Assembly (NCBI GenBank): GCA_044224495.1
Contig: JBGAKG010000034.1
Span: 1-64,000 of the forward strand
Source: JBGAKG01 sp044224495
Lineage (GTDB): Bacteria > Myxococcota_A > Polyangia > Polyangiales > Polyangiaceae
DNA length: 64,000 nt
Direction: 5' to 3'
Positions 7,802-16,230 of the stretch are shown here, piece after piece. Position numbers and translations under genes: made by a program. Numbering within the stretch: position 1 is the first letter of the stretch; every line of letters starts with the position of its first letter. The notes beneath the pieces are model-generated. The model saw only the letters and a program-made list of their open reading frames with translations, had not been told where the DNA came from and ran no database searches.

Positions 7802-9241
7802 CTACTCGACGCGCAGCTCGCCCATCATCCCGTGCTCGGCATGCTCGAGAATGTGACAGTGGTACATCCACGAGCCAGGCTCGTCCAAGCGGGACACGAG
7901 CTTGAGGGACGTCTTCGCCGGAACGACGACCGTGTCCTTGTTCGCAAGCGCCTCTGCCGGCAGCGCGACGCCGTTCTTGGCCAGCACCTGGAAGAAGAAG
8001 CCGTGCAGGTGGAACGGGTGGTCCATCTCGCTCTCGTTCGTGACGTCGAGCACGCGGACGTCGCCGTTCTTCGCGACGATCGCGGCGACGTTCGGATGGA
8101 CCGCGTCGTTGATGGTGAACATCGTCTGACCGTCGATGATCTTCTCGTTGAGACGGATCGGGAAGTCCACCGCGCCGTCCGGCAGTCTCTCGATGTCGGG
8201 GAACGCCGTCGGTAGCGGCTTCGGAGCGAGCACCGACGTAGTGCCCACCTTGAATCGAGCGACCTCGGCCGCAGGCAGCTTGCCCGACTCGTGGCCGCGC
8301 TCGTATGGCTCGGTCATGAGCGGGAGCTCGCTGCCGGGCTCGGCGTTCGCGACGAACATGACGTCGTAGCGTTCGCCCGGCGACACGAGCAGCGTGTTGA
8401 CGTCGTAGGGCTTGGGGATCAGACCGCCGTCGGTGCCGATCACGCGGAGCTTCCGGTCCGGGATCCGAAGGTTGAAGAACCGACCGTTCGCGACGTTCAC
8501 GATGCGGAGTCGGACGAGCGCGCCGGGCTCGATCGAGACTCGCGCATTCGTGATGCCGTTGACGAGGAGGGTGTTGCCCTCGCGTCCCATCATGAGCGAG
8601 TGGTCGTCGAGGTACTCGGTGACCTTGCCGTCCTTGTCGAGCTTGATGTCGTCGAGGACGAGCAGGCGCTCGATATCCGCGGCGGGCTCGTTCGCCCCGC
8701 GGACGCGCAGCGCGCCGTAGAGTCCCTTCTGCACCTGGATGTCCGAGCGGATGTGCGGGTGGAACCAGAAGAGGCCGGCGTCCTTCAGCGTGAACTCGTA
8801 CGTGAACGTCCCGCCCGGCGGGATGGGGTTCTGCATCGCGAGCGTGCCGTCCATCGCGGCGGGGAGGCGGATGCCGTGCCAGTGGATGGTGGTCGGCTCG
8901 GGCAACGAGTTCTTGAAGTGCACGACGAGACGATCGCCGACCTTGGTGTCGATGAGCGGAGCGGGCGTGATGCCGTTGTACGTCCACACCGGCGTCGGCG
9001 GCGACGTGCCGAACGTCTTCATCGCCTCACGCGCCTCGAGATCGATCTCGAAGACGCTGGGGTCCGGGTTCTTGTCCTCGGCGGGGGTGAGCTCGCTCGC
9101 GTCCGTCGGGGGGCCTGCAGGCGCGACGACGCCCCCATGGTCGTCGCCGTGTCCCGCGGCATCGTGAGTCGAACAACCCTCCGCGATGACGACGACGGCG
9201 AGCACACTGCAGACGAGCAGGCCCTCGGACAGACGTTTCAT
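7802..9241 (-). CDS. Multicopper oxidase 2 (lipoprotein)
   Basis: 479 residues from ATG 9241, preceded by GGGAGG. The signal peptide ends VVIAEGCST, so it is a lipoprotein, followed by a His-rich linker (HGDDHGG). Copper motifs are HWHG (about 120), FHPH, HPFHLHG and HCHILEHAEHGMM (about 461-474). It resembles multicopper oxidase 1 along its whole length, so the two arose by duplication. It follows the lipoprotein gene at 9267 by 25 bases and is probably in one operon with it, driven from the region of operator copy 3. Likely role: periplasmic cuprous-ion oxidation. Confidence 0.92.
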   Translation of the reverse strand: MKRLSEGLLVCSVLAVVVIAEGCSTHDAAGHGDDHGGVVAPAGPPTDASELTPAEDKNPDPSVFEIDLEAREAMKTFGTSPPTPVWTYNGITPAPLIDTKVGDRLVVHFKNSLPEPTTIHWHGIRLPAAMDGTLAMQNPIPPGGTFTYEFTLKDAGLFWFHPHIRSDIQVQKGLYGALRVRGANEPAADIERLLVLDDIKLDKDGKVTEYLDDHSLMMGREGNTLLVNGITNARVSIEPGALVRLRIVNVANGRFFNLRIPDRKLRVIGTDGGLIPKPYDVNTLLVSPGERYDVMFVANAEPGSELPLMTEPYERGHESGKLPAAEVARFKVGTTSVLAPKPLPTAFPDIERLPDGAVDFPIRLNEKIIDGQTMFTINDAVHPNVAAIVAKNGDVRVLDVTNESEMDHPFHLHGFFFQVLAKNGVALPAEALANKDTVVVPAKTSLKLVSRLDEPGSWMYHCHILEHAEHGMMGELRVE

Positions 9242-9266
9242 GTCGAACCTCCCACTCACGAGCCAA

Positions 9267-9710
9267 TCACATCGGGTTCATGCTCTTCTCGTTCGAGTAC
9301 TCGGAGTAGTCCGCGCCGACCTTGCAGCGCGCACGGTACGTGTAGAGCATGTTGGCCGTCGCAGCGACATCGTGCTTGTTGTCGACGTCGCCCGGCAGCT
9401 TGTAGACGACCTTGTACTCGGCAGTACCGTCCTTCCGCTCGAGCTCGACGCCGTCGCACGTCGCCGGCAGCTCCCACATGACATGGAGGGCGCCCATCAT
9501 CTTCGCGATGGTGGTGATCGTCGGGCCCGCCGCCTTCGTCGTCGTGCCGGCGTCCGTGTCCGTGCCACCGCTCGAGGTTCCTCCAGAAGAGGAGGAGGTC
9601 GCCCCCGAGCTCGATCCGCCGGAGGAGGACGTCGAGGAGCCCTTGTCGTCACCGCAGGCAGCCAGCGCCGCCACGAGCATGACCCCCACACAGACGAATC
9701 GCGAGTTCAT
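9267..9710 (-). CDS. Lipoprotein with Ser/Gly linker and fibronectin-III-like domain
   Basis: 147 residues. The signal peptide is MNSRFVCVGVMLVAALAACG with a lipobox, followed by a long Ser/Gly/Thr linker (about 25-60) typical of myxobacterial lipoproteins. The C-terminal 85 residues (about 63-147, from PTITTIAKMMGALHVMWELP) look like a beta-sandwich of the fibronectin-III type, ending in Met-containing KSMNPM. It is the first gene of the operon leading into the two multicopper oxidases. Metal binding is possible but only inferred from context. Confidence 0.7.
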   Translation of the reverse strand: MNSRFVCVGVMLVAALAACGDDKGSSTSSSGGSSSGATSSSSGGTSSGGTDTDAGTTTKAAGPTITTIAKMMGALHVMWELPATCDGVELERKDGTAEYKVVYKLPGDVDNKHDVAATANMLYTYRARCKVGADYSEYSNEKSMNPM

Positions 9711-9794
9711 GCAGTTCTTCTACCGCGCGGTACCTGGTCGCGTCAACGAAAGCCGCTGGTCCCGTGCACCGACGAGCATGCGGCGCCTGCAATC

Positions 9795-9811
9795 GTAACC
9801 GCGCAAGTTAC
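9795..9811. promoter_or_regulatory. Operator copy 3 (GTAAC-N7-GTTAC)
   Basis: GTAAC-cgcgcaa-GTTAC, 85 bases upstream of the lipoprotein/multicopper oxidase operon start (9710, minus strand). A possible TTGACG (9746-9741) and TAGAAG (9722-9717) lie downstream of it with an 18-base spacer. Apart from this, the stretch 9711-9992 holds nothing I can support as a gene. Confidence 0.7.
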
Positions 9812-9992
9812 ACGCGGCTACGCTGCACGACCACGCGGCAGAGTCTGAGTGAGCCGATGGGCGCGCTTCGAAGCCGTTGCAGGCAGGTGACCGATCCGAC
9901 GACGTGACATCGTCGAGACGATCGGTCTCGGTCTCACGACGGGCCATGAACCGCCTCCTGTTCCAAGTTGGGCAGCTTCGCATCGCGCCGAA

Positions 9993-10380
9993 CTACTGTG
10001 CGCTCAGCGCCTCGAAGCGCGCGAGCTCCGATGCGTGAATGCCGATCCAGTGGGACTCGATCATCATGTCAGAGGAAGGACCTGTCGGAAGGCTCTAAAC
10101 GCTCGAGCCGCACGTGCATCGCGTTCGGGGCCATCTTCGGCTGTCCGTCCATCCCGGCCAGCATCGGCATTCGCTCCGTCGGCGGCGTTGCTTCCGAAGC
10201 GAACCACTGCTTGCGCATGGAGTTCTTCTCGCTGCTGATCGTCGATCATCCTGCGCACGATCGTGTTCAGCTCGGAGTGCTCCTCGGCCGTCTTCGCCAT
10301 CATGATCGCTTGCTCGTTGCGGCACCATCATGGCGATGAACGGCCGGTCGAAGGACGACGCGCCGCGGACGTCCCGAGCA
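9993..10380 (-). pseudogene. DUF305-family gene broken by several frameshifts
   Basis: On the minus strand, pieces of one protein appear in different frames. First comes SSFDRPFIAMMVP (to about 10320), then NEQAIMMAKTAEEHSELN and TIVRRMIDDQQREE. KQWFASEATPPTERMPMLAG follows, then HVRLERLEPSD and finally IESHWIGIHASELARFEAL before a stop at 9993-9995. The first junction reads as MVP-H-NEQAI with two bases of the His codon lost; this His-rich MMVPHHEQAI pattern is the hallmark of DUF305 proteins. Further shifts occur near 10230 and 10070. It lies downstream of operator copy 4, so it was probably a regulon member that decayed. The lost N-terminus is not identifiable. Confidence 0.6.
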
Positions 10381-10427
10381 GCTTCGGTGCTCGAGGCGGC
10401 TGAGCCGTGGGGCGCTCCGCGCCGGGC

Positions 10428-10444
10428 GTGACCACGACGGTTAC
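10428..10444. promoter_or_regulatory. Operator copy 4 (GTGAC-N7-GTTAC)
   Basis: GTGAC-cacgacg-GTTAC, 102 bases upstream of the heavy-metal-binding lipoprotein/TolC/multicopper oxidase operon on the plus strand, and upstream of the decayed DUF305 gene on the minus strand. Confidence 0.7.
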
Positions 10445-10546
10445 ACCTTGCGGCTGCGGGAAGAACTTCTGCTGGACGCCGACCAGCTGTAATAAACGCT
10501 TGGCACGTGCGTCTGGCACGCAATCGCATCCAGCGAGCGAGGGAAG

Positions 10547-10894
10547 ATGAAACGGCGGTCATTCTTGTTAGGTCTCGGCGGCGTCGGCTTGGCCGCGTGC
10601 TCGCCTTCACCCGCACCGGTCTCGACCTCCCCTCGCGATCCGTCGAACCCGAATGCGGCAGAAGGCGTGACGCCTCCGCCGGCCGGAGCGTCGCCTGCGC
10701 CCGCGTCCTCCGCAAGCGACGCGCATGCGGGTCATGCCGGTCATGCGGGGGGTCAGCCGGCGACGCAACCCGCGGGCACTGACGCGGGAGCCGGGGAGAC
10801 AGTCTACGTCTGTCCGATGCACCCAGAGGTGACCTCGACGAAGCCCGGCAGCGTGTGTCCCAAGTGCAACATGAAGCTCGTTCCGAAGAAGTGA
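10547..10894 (+). CDS. Lipoprotein with heavy-metal-binding domain (HMBD)
   Basis: 115 residues. MKRRSFLLGLGGVGLAACSP is a signal peptide with a lipobox and a twin-Arg-like RRSFL. A Pro/Ala linker and a His-rich patch (HAGHAGHAGG, about 60-69) precede a C-terminal domain YVCPMHPEVTSTKPGSVCPK (about 87-106). This is the HMBD domain found in CusB- and copper-ATPase-associated proteins; its Cys, Met and His residues bind soft metals. It starts the operon that continues with the TolC-type factor and multicopper oxidase 3. Likely a periplasmic copper buffer or chaperone. Confidence 0.85.
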   Translation: MKRRSFLLGLGGVGLAACSPSPAPVSTSPRDPSNPNAAEGVTPPPAGASPAPASSASDAHAGHAGHAGGQPATQPAGTDAGAGETVYVCPMHPEVTSTKPGSVCPKCNMKLVPKK

Positions 10895-10902
10895 GGTGCG
10901 CC

Positions 10903-12330
10903 GTGAGCTCGCGAAAGACTGCCCTCGTTGCCGCCGCGCTCGCCCTCCTCGCCGGCTGCGCGTCGACTTCGCCGAGGGAGCCATTCAAGGACGTCTCGAG
11001 CGCGGTCGACACGCGCTCGGGTCACAAGATCCGGTGGAACCAGGCGACCGACGATGACAAGGAGGCGGAGAAGGCGATCGACCGCCTTCTAGGTGACGAG
11101 CTGACCGTATCTTCTGCCGTGCAAGTCGCCCTCCTCGCAAACCCGTCGCTTCAAGCGAAGTTCGAGGAGCTCGCGATTTCTCAGGCAGACCTCGTACAGG
11201 CGGGCTTGCTCAAGAACCCCACGTTCACGCTCGGACGCACCGCATGGGAGGCGGAGCACATCAGCCCCAACCTGTTCGCGACCGTGGAGCAGGATTTCCT
11301 CGACCTCGTGACGATGCCGATGCGCAAGCGCGTCGCCGCGGCCGAGCTCGAGGCGACGAAGCTCGAGGTTGGCGATCATGTCCTCGAGCTCGCGGCCCAA
11401 GTCCGCGAGGCGTTCTACACGGCGCAGGCGGCGGAGCAGGTCGTGGCGATGAGGCGTCTCGTCGACGAGGCCTCGAAGACGTCCGCCGAGCTCGCGCGTA
11501 GGCAGCACGAAGCCGGCAACATGAGCGATCTCGCCCTGAACACCGAGCTCGCACTCGCCGCCCAGACGTCGCTCGACCGCAAGCGCTCCGAGGGAGAAGC
11601 CGCCGTCGCTCGCGAGAAGCTGAACAAGCTGATGGGCGCATGGGGACCGCGAACCGCGTGGAAGATGGCGGCGCGGTTGCCGGAGCTCCCGAAGGAGGAA
11701 GCGCCGCTCGAACACCTCGAATCGGTCGCGATCGGTCAGCGCCTCGACATCGGCGCTGCGCGGCGAAACGTGCAGGCGATGGAGTATGCGCTCGGCCTCG
11801 CCAAGACGACGCGGTGGGTCGGGACGGTCAACATCGGTGTCGAAGCCGGTCGTCTTCGGCACAATCGCAAGTTCTCGTTTGGCCCCAGCGTGACGCTGGA
11901 GATCCCGCTGTTCGATCAACGTCAGGCGCAGATCGCGCGTCTCGAGGCCTTCAAGCGGCAGGGCGAGAGTGAGCTCGCGGCGCTGGCGATCGACGTGCGC
12001 GCCGACGTTCGGTCCTCACGCGCGCGCGTGCTCACGGCTCGCGGCGTCGTCGAGGAGTTCGGCAAGGTGATCGTGCCGCTGCGCGAGAACGTCGTGCGCT
12101 ATTCCCAGGAGCAGTACGACGCCATGCTCATTGGCGTCTATCAGCTCATCCAAGCGAAGCAGAGCGAGTACGAGGCGTATCGCGAGTACATCGAAGCGCT
12201 CCGCGACTACTGGATCGCGAAGAGCGACCTGGAGCGAGCTGTCGGTGGCCGCGTCGGTGGGTCGCCGCCTCCGCTCGCCGTCAACAATCCCTCGGCCGCC
12301 GTCGCGCCGCCGTCCCCCCATTCACACTGA
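10903..12330 (+). CDS. TolC-family outer-membrane efflux lipoprotein
   Basis: 475 residues from GTG 10903, preceded by GAGGTG; the N-terminus reads as a signal peptide ending LLAGCAST (lipobox). The body has the two-fold repeat of long helices typical of TolC/CusC proteins (for example KLEVGDHVLELAAQVREAFY and NVVRYSQEQYDAMLIGVYQL) and a Pro-rich end. It forms the outer-membrane channel of a tripartite efflux pump. No RND pump lies next to it; the CusA/CusB pair is 15 kb away with its own TolC. It may pair with multicopper oxidase 3 downstream (7-base gap). Confidence 0.85.
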   Translation: MSSRKTALVAAALALLAGCASTSPREPFKDVSSAVDTRSGHKIRWNQATDDDKEAEKAIDRLLGDELTVSSAVQVALLANPSLQAKFEELAISQADLVQAGLLKNPTFTLGRTAWEAEHISPNLFATVEQDFLDLVTMPMRKRVAAAELEATKLEVGDHVLELAAQVREAFYTAQAAEQVVAMRRLVDEASKTSAELARRQHEAGNMSDLALNTELALAAQTSLDRKRSEGEAAVAREKLNKLMGAWGPRTAWKMAARLPELPKEEAPLEHLESVAIGQRLDIGAARRNVQAMEYALGLAKTTRWVGTVNIGVEAGRLRHNRKFSFGPSVTLEIPLFDQRQAQIARLEAFKRQGESELAALAIDVRADVRSSRARVLTARGVVEEFGKVIVPLRENVVRYSQEQYDAMLIGVYQLIQAKQSEYEAYREYIEALRDYWIAKSDLERAVGGRVGGSPPPLAVNNPSAAVAPPSPHSH

Positions 12331-12337
12331 GGAAGTC

Positions 12338-13579
12338 ATGCATCCATCGATTCGCGCCGCCCTCTCCGCGCTCCTCTTCGTGTTCGCCCTCGCCGTGCCG
12401 CGGCTTGCTGGCGCGCAAGGGACTTCTGCTACCCAGAAGCCCCGGCTGCCTTACACGCCCGTGGTCACGCCGAATGGCTCCACGCTGCCGTTCACGATGA
12501 AGGACGGAGTGAAGGAGTTCCGGCTCACCGCCGAGCCGGTGAAGCGCGAGTTCGCCAAGGGCATGGTGGTCAACGCCTGGGGCTACAACGGTTCGACGCC
12601 GGGCCCGACCATCGAGGCCGTCGAGGGGGACCGCGTCCGCTTCTACGTCACCAACAAGCTCCCCGAGCGGACGAGCGTGCACTGGCACGGCATCCTCCTA
12701 CCGAACGGGCAGGACGGCGTCGCCGGCCTCAACCAACCCCACATCGAGCCGAACCAGACCTACGTCTACGAGTTCACCCTCAAGCAGCACGGCGTCTTCA
12801 TGTACCACCCGCACTCGGACGAGATGGTGCAGATGGCGATGGGCATGATGGGCTTCTTCGTCATCCATCCCAGAGTGCCGGAGACGCCGAAGGTGGACCG
12901 GCACTTCGTCGTCATGCTCCACGAGTGGTTCGTCGCGCCTGGGACGGCGACGCCGAACCCGAACATCATGACGGACTTCAATCTCTTCACGTTCAACAGC
13001 CGCGTATGGCCGGGCACCGACCCGTGGGTGGTGAAGAAAGGCGAACGTGCTCGCTTCACGTTCGGGAACATGTCGATGGACAGCCATCCCATCCACGTGC
13101 ACGGTTACGCCTTCGAGGAAGTCGGCACCGACGGCGGTGTCGTTGCGAAGTCGGCGCGAAGGCCGGAGACGACGGTTAACGTCCCGGTCGGCTCGACGCG
13201 CACCGTCGAGATGGTCGCGAACGTCGAGGGCGACTGGGCCTTCCACTGCCACAAGTCACATCACACGATGAACGCGATGAGCCACGACGTCCCGAACATG
13301 ATCGGCGTGAAGCAGCCGCCGGCTCTCGAAGAGAAGGTCAGGAAGATCCTGCCGGGCTACATGGCGATGGGCGAGAACGGCATGGGCAACATGATGGAGA
13401 TGGGCCGCCCGAAGAACACGCTGCCGATGATGACCGGTGAAGGGCCGTTCGGTCCGGTCGAGATGGGCGGCATGTTTACCGTTCTCAAGGTCCGCGCGGG
13501 CATCACGTCCTACGCCGATCCCGGGTGGTACAAGCATCCGGAAGGCACCGTCGCGCGAAGGGTGACCGACGCGAAGTGA
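12338..13579 (+). CDS. Multicopper oxidase 3 (CopA-like copper oxidase)
   Basis: 413 residues from ATG 12338; cleavable signal peptide ending LAGAQG. Copper motifs: HWHG (115-118), YHPH (156-159), HPIHVHG (about 249-255) and HCHKSHHTM (about 303-311). The last two variants are typical of the proteobacterial copper-oxidase subgroup rather than of the two oxidases at 6-9 kb. The C-terminal part is Met-rich (MAMGENGMGNMMEMG), a feature linked to cuprous-ion binding. It is the third gene of the HMBD-TolC-oxidase operon and should detoxify Cu(I) in the periplasm. Confidence 0.92.
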   Translation: MHPSIRAALSALLFVFALAVPRLAGAQGTSATQKPRLPYTPVVTPNGSTLPFTMKDGVKEFRLTAEPVKREFAKGMVVNAWGYNGSTPGPTIEAVEGDRVRFYVTNKLPERTSVHWHGILLPNGQDGVAGLNQPHIEPNQTYVYEFTLKQHGVFMYHPHSDEMVQMAMGMMGFFVIHPRVPETPKVDRHFVVMLHEWFVAPGTATPNPNIMTDFNLFTFNSRVWPGTDPWVVKKGERARFTFGNMSMDSHPIHVHGYAFEEVGTDGGVVAKSARRPETTVNVPVGSTRTVEMVANVEGDWAFHCHKSHHTMNAMSHDVPNMIGVKQPPALEEKVRKILPGYMAMGENGMGNMMEMGRPKNTLPMMTGEGPFGPVEMGGMFTVLKVRAGITSYADPGWYKHPEGTVARRVTDAK

Positions 13580-13589
13580 GTCTCGCCGT

Positions 13590-14153
13590 TCAGTCCGCGT
13601 CCGCCGCGTCCGCGCCGCCATCGACCATCGGCGCGAAGGTGTCCTGGATGAAGACGACGAGCTCCCATCGCTGTCTCTCGGTGTAGAGATCCCTGAACGC
13701 TGGCATCGCCGAACAGAACGGCAGCGCAGTTCCGCCTTCCGAGAGACGCCAGAACAGATACGCATCGTCGCGACGGCGCGCGGTGAAGTCGGCCGGCGGG
13801 GGATCGAACGGCCCCTCACGCCCGTCGCCGCGGCCTTCGTCGCCGTGGCACAGTGCGCATCGGTTCGCGAAGGCCGTGCGCCCCGCAGCGATGACGTCGG
13901 CGGTCGACGAGAGGGGGTTCTTGCGATCGCGGTACTCGTCGGGTGGCGTCGCGGCAGAAGCGTCTCCAGGCGTGCACGCCGACTCGGCGTCGTCTTCCTG
14001 AGACGTTGGCACCTGCCGATCACGACCGCCGTCGACCGCGGCGTCAGTCGGGGCGCCTTCAGAAGAGCCGCTCGCGTCGCCACACGCTTGGACGGACGCG
14101 ACGACCGTCACTGCGGAGAGGTGAGCCACGAGGAGCGCGGATGCTCGCTTCAC
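13590..14153 (-). CDS. Exported class I c-type cytochrome
   Basis: 187 residues from GTG 14153, chosen because GGAGAAG precedes it and it begins a good signal sequence (KRASALLVAHLSAVTVVASVQAC, likely lipobox); an ATG at 14174 is an alternative. After an Asp/Ala-rich linker there is a single haem site CALCH (about 110) and a later MPAF that can supply the distal Met. It is a small electron carrier, perhaps accepting electrons from the oxidases next to it. It converges with multicopper oxidase 3 and has operator copy 5 immediately upstream. Confidence 0.8.
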   Translation of the reverse strand: MKRASALLVAHLSAVTVVASVQACGDASGSSEGAPTDAAVDGGRDRQVPTSQEDDAESACTPGDASAATPPDEYRDRKNPLSSTADVIAAGRTAFANRCALCHGDEGRGDGREGPFDPPPADFTARRRDDAYLFWRLSEGGTALPFCSAMPAFRDLYTERQRWELVVFIQDTFAPMVDGGADAADAD

Positions 14154-14212
14154 GTGGCTCTTCTCCCATCGCATACGCGGCGGGTCAACGCGACCGTGCC
14201 GCGTGGGCGAGC

Positions 14213-14229
14213 GTAACGCCGGGAGTTAC
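14213..14229. promoter_or_regulatory. Operator copy 5 (GTAAC-N7-GTTAC)
   Basis: GTAAC-gccggga-GTTAC, 60 bases upstream of the cytochrome start on the minus strand. The plus-strand mini-ORF at 14316 is on the other side. Confidence 0.7.
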
Positions 14230-14315
14230 AGTAAAGTTGCCGGTATGCGCGCTGCGGGAGCCGGACGTACGGACGCGTTCGGGTCCTGCCCATCGGATCA
14301 GCAAGGAGTGGACGC

Positions 14316-14465
14316 ATGACATCCAAAGTCGCCAAACCGCGAAGCGGATGCTGTGACGTCAACAGTCAGGTGAGCGTGCGCGCGACGGCTTCGATCGGAC
14401 GGAGCCCCTGTCCGAAGCGCGCCATGACCTCGCGGTTCTTGGCGAGCTCGCTGTACGGCAGGTAA
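14316..14465 (+). CDS. Possible Cys-containing small protein
   Basis: 49 codons from ATG 14316, preceded by a good AAGGAG. It begins MTSKVAKPRSGCCDVNSQ, and the CC pair is in keeping with metal-site peptides. From residue about 18 it overlaps the antisense gene ending at 14366, and the later residues look like shadow translation. It may be the 5' stub of a gene truncated at about 14365. Not recognised. Confidence 0.3.
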   Translation: MTSKVAKPRSGCCDVNSQVSVRATASIGRSPCPKRAMTSRFLASSLYGR

Positions 14466-15637
14466 CGGACGCGGAGGTCCGCTACGCGGGCGAAGGCCGG
14501 ACGCGCGAGCTGGGCGCGCACGTCGTCCTCGCGATCGTCGGGAGCGACGAGGAACAGACCGCGAAGCGGTTCACCTGGCACACCGAGCGCGAGGTCGAGC
14601 ATGCGAACGATCCCCGAGTAGATCGACGTCGTGTGCTCGACCTCGAACGCTGCCTCGACGCGGCCCGTATCGCGCGCGAGCCACAGCACGTCAATGAGCC
14701 GCACCGAGTCGGCGCCTGGACTCGACGAGAGTGGAGGAGGCAGCTCGCCGAGGCAGCCGTCGCCGAGCTTGCCGTCGGTCGTCTGCCGGCCGCGATCGTT
14801 TGCGGCCACCCAGACGTCGAAGCCCAGTGCGCGTCCGAGATCGCGCAGCCATGTCTGGACTTCGGTATGCGTCCGGTCGCCCTCTTGCTCTGTGTCGCGA
14901 ACCTTCTTCCGGTCCTTGTCTGCGGCCTCGCGAACGCGGACGAGATCAGCCTCCCACGCCGCTCGCGCGGCTTCGTCGTCGTCTCGCGGGGGAGCGGCGT
15001 AACGGCTGCTTCCGATGTCGAAGAGGAGTCCGGCGATCGCACCGAGGTCGTTCGATAGAAGGGCTCGGTGCTCGGCGTTGAGACGGAGGATGCCTTCGCG
15101 CATCGCGAGGTACTCCGGCCACTTCCCCAGCTTCACGCGCGCGCCGGTGAGCGCGTTGTAGCCGTTCACCATCGCCGTGTTGAACGGCGGAGCGAGCGTG
15201 GGATGCAGGAAGTAGAGGAGGTTTGCCGCGGCCGGCCCGAGCCCTTTGATCTGCCGCCCGTCGAGCCGGCGGATCGCCGCGAGCAGGGCCTCCTCCTCGT
15301 TGCAGCACGCGCACGCGTCGAGGAAGCGCCCGAACGCGAGCTGGTTCTCGCGATCTTCGTAGATGTCCGGGATGCGAAGCTTCGGCTTCCAGAGGAACGC
15401 ATGGTCGGCGCCCTTGAAGATCCGGCGCTGCTCCGCGATCGACCCTACGACGGTCTCCAGCGACGAGCCCTTGTAGACGTTCCCGAACGTGCCGGCGTCG
15501 ATCTCCGCGACGACCTCGGCGATGCCTCGGCGGATGGACCGGAAGTTCTTCAGGCGCTCCTCCCAGAGAAACCACGTCCGATAGGTGCCGCCCGGATCGT
15601 CGCGCCAGCGCTCGATGAGGGTTCGTATCGCGCTCAC
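14366..15637 (-). CDS. Putative restriction-endonuclease-like protein
   Basis: 423 residues from GTG 15637. The N-terminal half (about 1-210) is helical, with FGRFLDACACC and GLGPAAANLLYFLHPTLAPP, the latter like helix-hairpin-helix DNA-glycosylase folds. The C-terminal half (about 265-400) has HTEVQTWLRDLGRALGFDVW, then IDVLW and FEVEHTTSIYSGIVRMLDLA. This matches the D...E-x-E/K arrangement of PD-(D/E)XK-type nuclease cores and proteins that guard a DNA-recognition step. No methyltransferase lies nearby. The functional call is inference; the gene is solitary, with no operator copy at its start. Confidence 0.55.
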   Translation of the reverse strand: MSAIRTLIERWRDDPGGTYRTWFLWEERLKNFRSIRRGIAEVVAEIDAGTFGNVYKGSSLETVVGSIAEQRRIFKGADHAFLWKPKLRIPDIYEDRENQLAFGRFLDACACCNEEEALLAAIRRLDGRQIKGLGPAAANLLYFLHPTLAPPFNTAMVNGYNALTGARVKLGKWPEYLAMREGILRLNAEHRALLSNDLGAIAGLLFDIGSSRYAAPPRDDDEAARAAWEADLVRVREAADKDRKKVRDTEQEGDRTHTEVQTWLRDLGRALGFDVWVAANDRGRQTTDGKLGDGCLGELPPPLSSSPGADSVRLIDVLWLARDTGRVEAAFEVEHTTSIYSGIVRMLDLALGVPGEPLRGLFLVAPDDREDDVRAQLARPAFARVADLRVRYLPYSELAKNREVMARFGQGLRPIEAVARTLT

Positions 15638-15817
15638 GTCCCCGATCGTACGCGACTAGTTCACTTCGCCGCTCTCAATCTTGGCGTTCCGGAGCCCGAG
15701 CTGCCCGTCCGCGGTGGCAAAGGAGAGATCGGGCGAGAGCGTGGACGTCAGCGCGATGGCATACCGACGCAGGAGACGACCAATGCTCTGGCCGTGCGTC
15801 GATGCGCAGCGGAGATC

Positions 15818-16126
15818 ATGGAGGCGTACGGGCTCGAGCGCCTCCGAGAAGGCAAGCAGGCCCCGATCCCCGAGCGCGAAAATGCGCCCGATCGCATGAA
15901 GGAGCTCGTCTGCATCGGCGCCGCGTTCGGCGTCAACTGCGTCACGAGCCTCGAGGCTCATCTGGAGGCGGCCGCACGCGTAGGCATCTCGCAGGAAGAA
16001 CGCGACACCATCCTCAAGCTCAGCGCCTTCATCAAGAGCAAGGCCGCTTCACACGTCGAGCGCTTGGCCGCGACTGTCGAGAAGCCCGAGGTGGCTTACG
16101 CGAAGGAGGTGAGCGCCTGTTGCTGA
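15818..16126 (+). CDS. AhpD/carboxymuconolactone decarboxylase-like protein
   Basis: 102 residues from ATG 15818. The core KELVCIGAAFGVNCVTSLEAH followed by ARVGISQEERDTILKLSAFI has the all-helical pattern of the CMD/AhpD family. Only one of the two cysteines of the CxxC redox motif is left (NCVTS), although a CC pair ends the protein (VSACC). That could make a peroxidase-reductase role different or lost. The reading frame is open far upstream but without a plausible start. It precedes the flavoprotein gene by 104 bases on the same strand. Confidence 0.5.
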   Translation: MEAYGLERLREGKQAPIPERENAPDRMKELVCIGAAFGVNCVTSLEAHLEAAARVGISQEERDTILKLSAFIKSKAASHVERLAATVEKPEVAYAKEVSACC

Positions 16127-16230
16127 GTGCCGCTGCCGCGGTCGATTCGACCGAACAGCGCCATCGCCGCGCACGCCTCTCTGATGATCCTCTACGCGAG
16201 GGCACGCCGTTTGCGACTCGCACACGATCC

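Noticed and set aside
6123..8987. A 954-codon open frame on the minus strand across both multicopper oxidases
   Set aside because: It lies one frame off the oxidase reading frames and is Arg-rich; the oxidases carry all the copper motifs.
10490..10535. Sigma-54-like TGGCACG sequences upstream of the HMBD lipoprotein
   Set aside because: Two TGGCACG stretches are present, but the spacing to a GC doublet is nine bases or lacks GC, so neither meets the -24/-12 rule.
15656..15961. Minus-strand open frame ending TSTLSPDLSFATADGQLGLR
   Set aside because: Its end resembles a PIN-domain toxin tail, but the N-terminal part is a shadow of the AhpD-like gene. At most a gene remnant; too weak to list.
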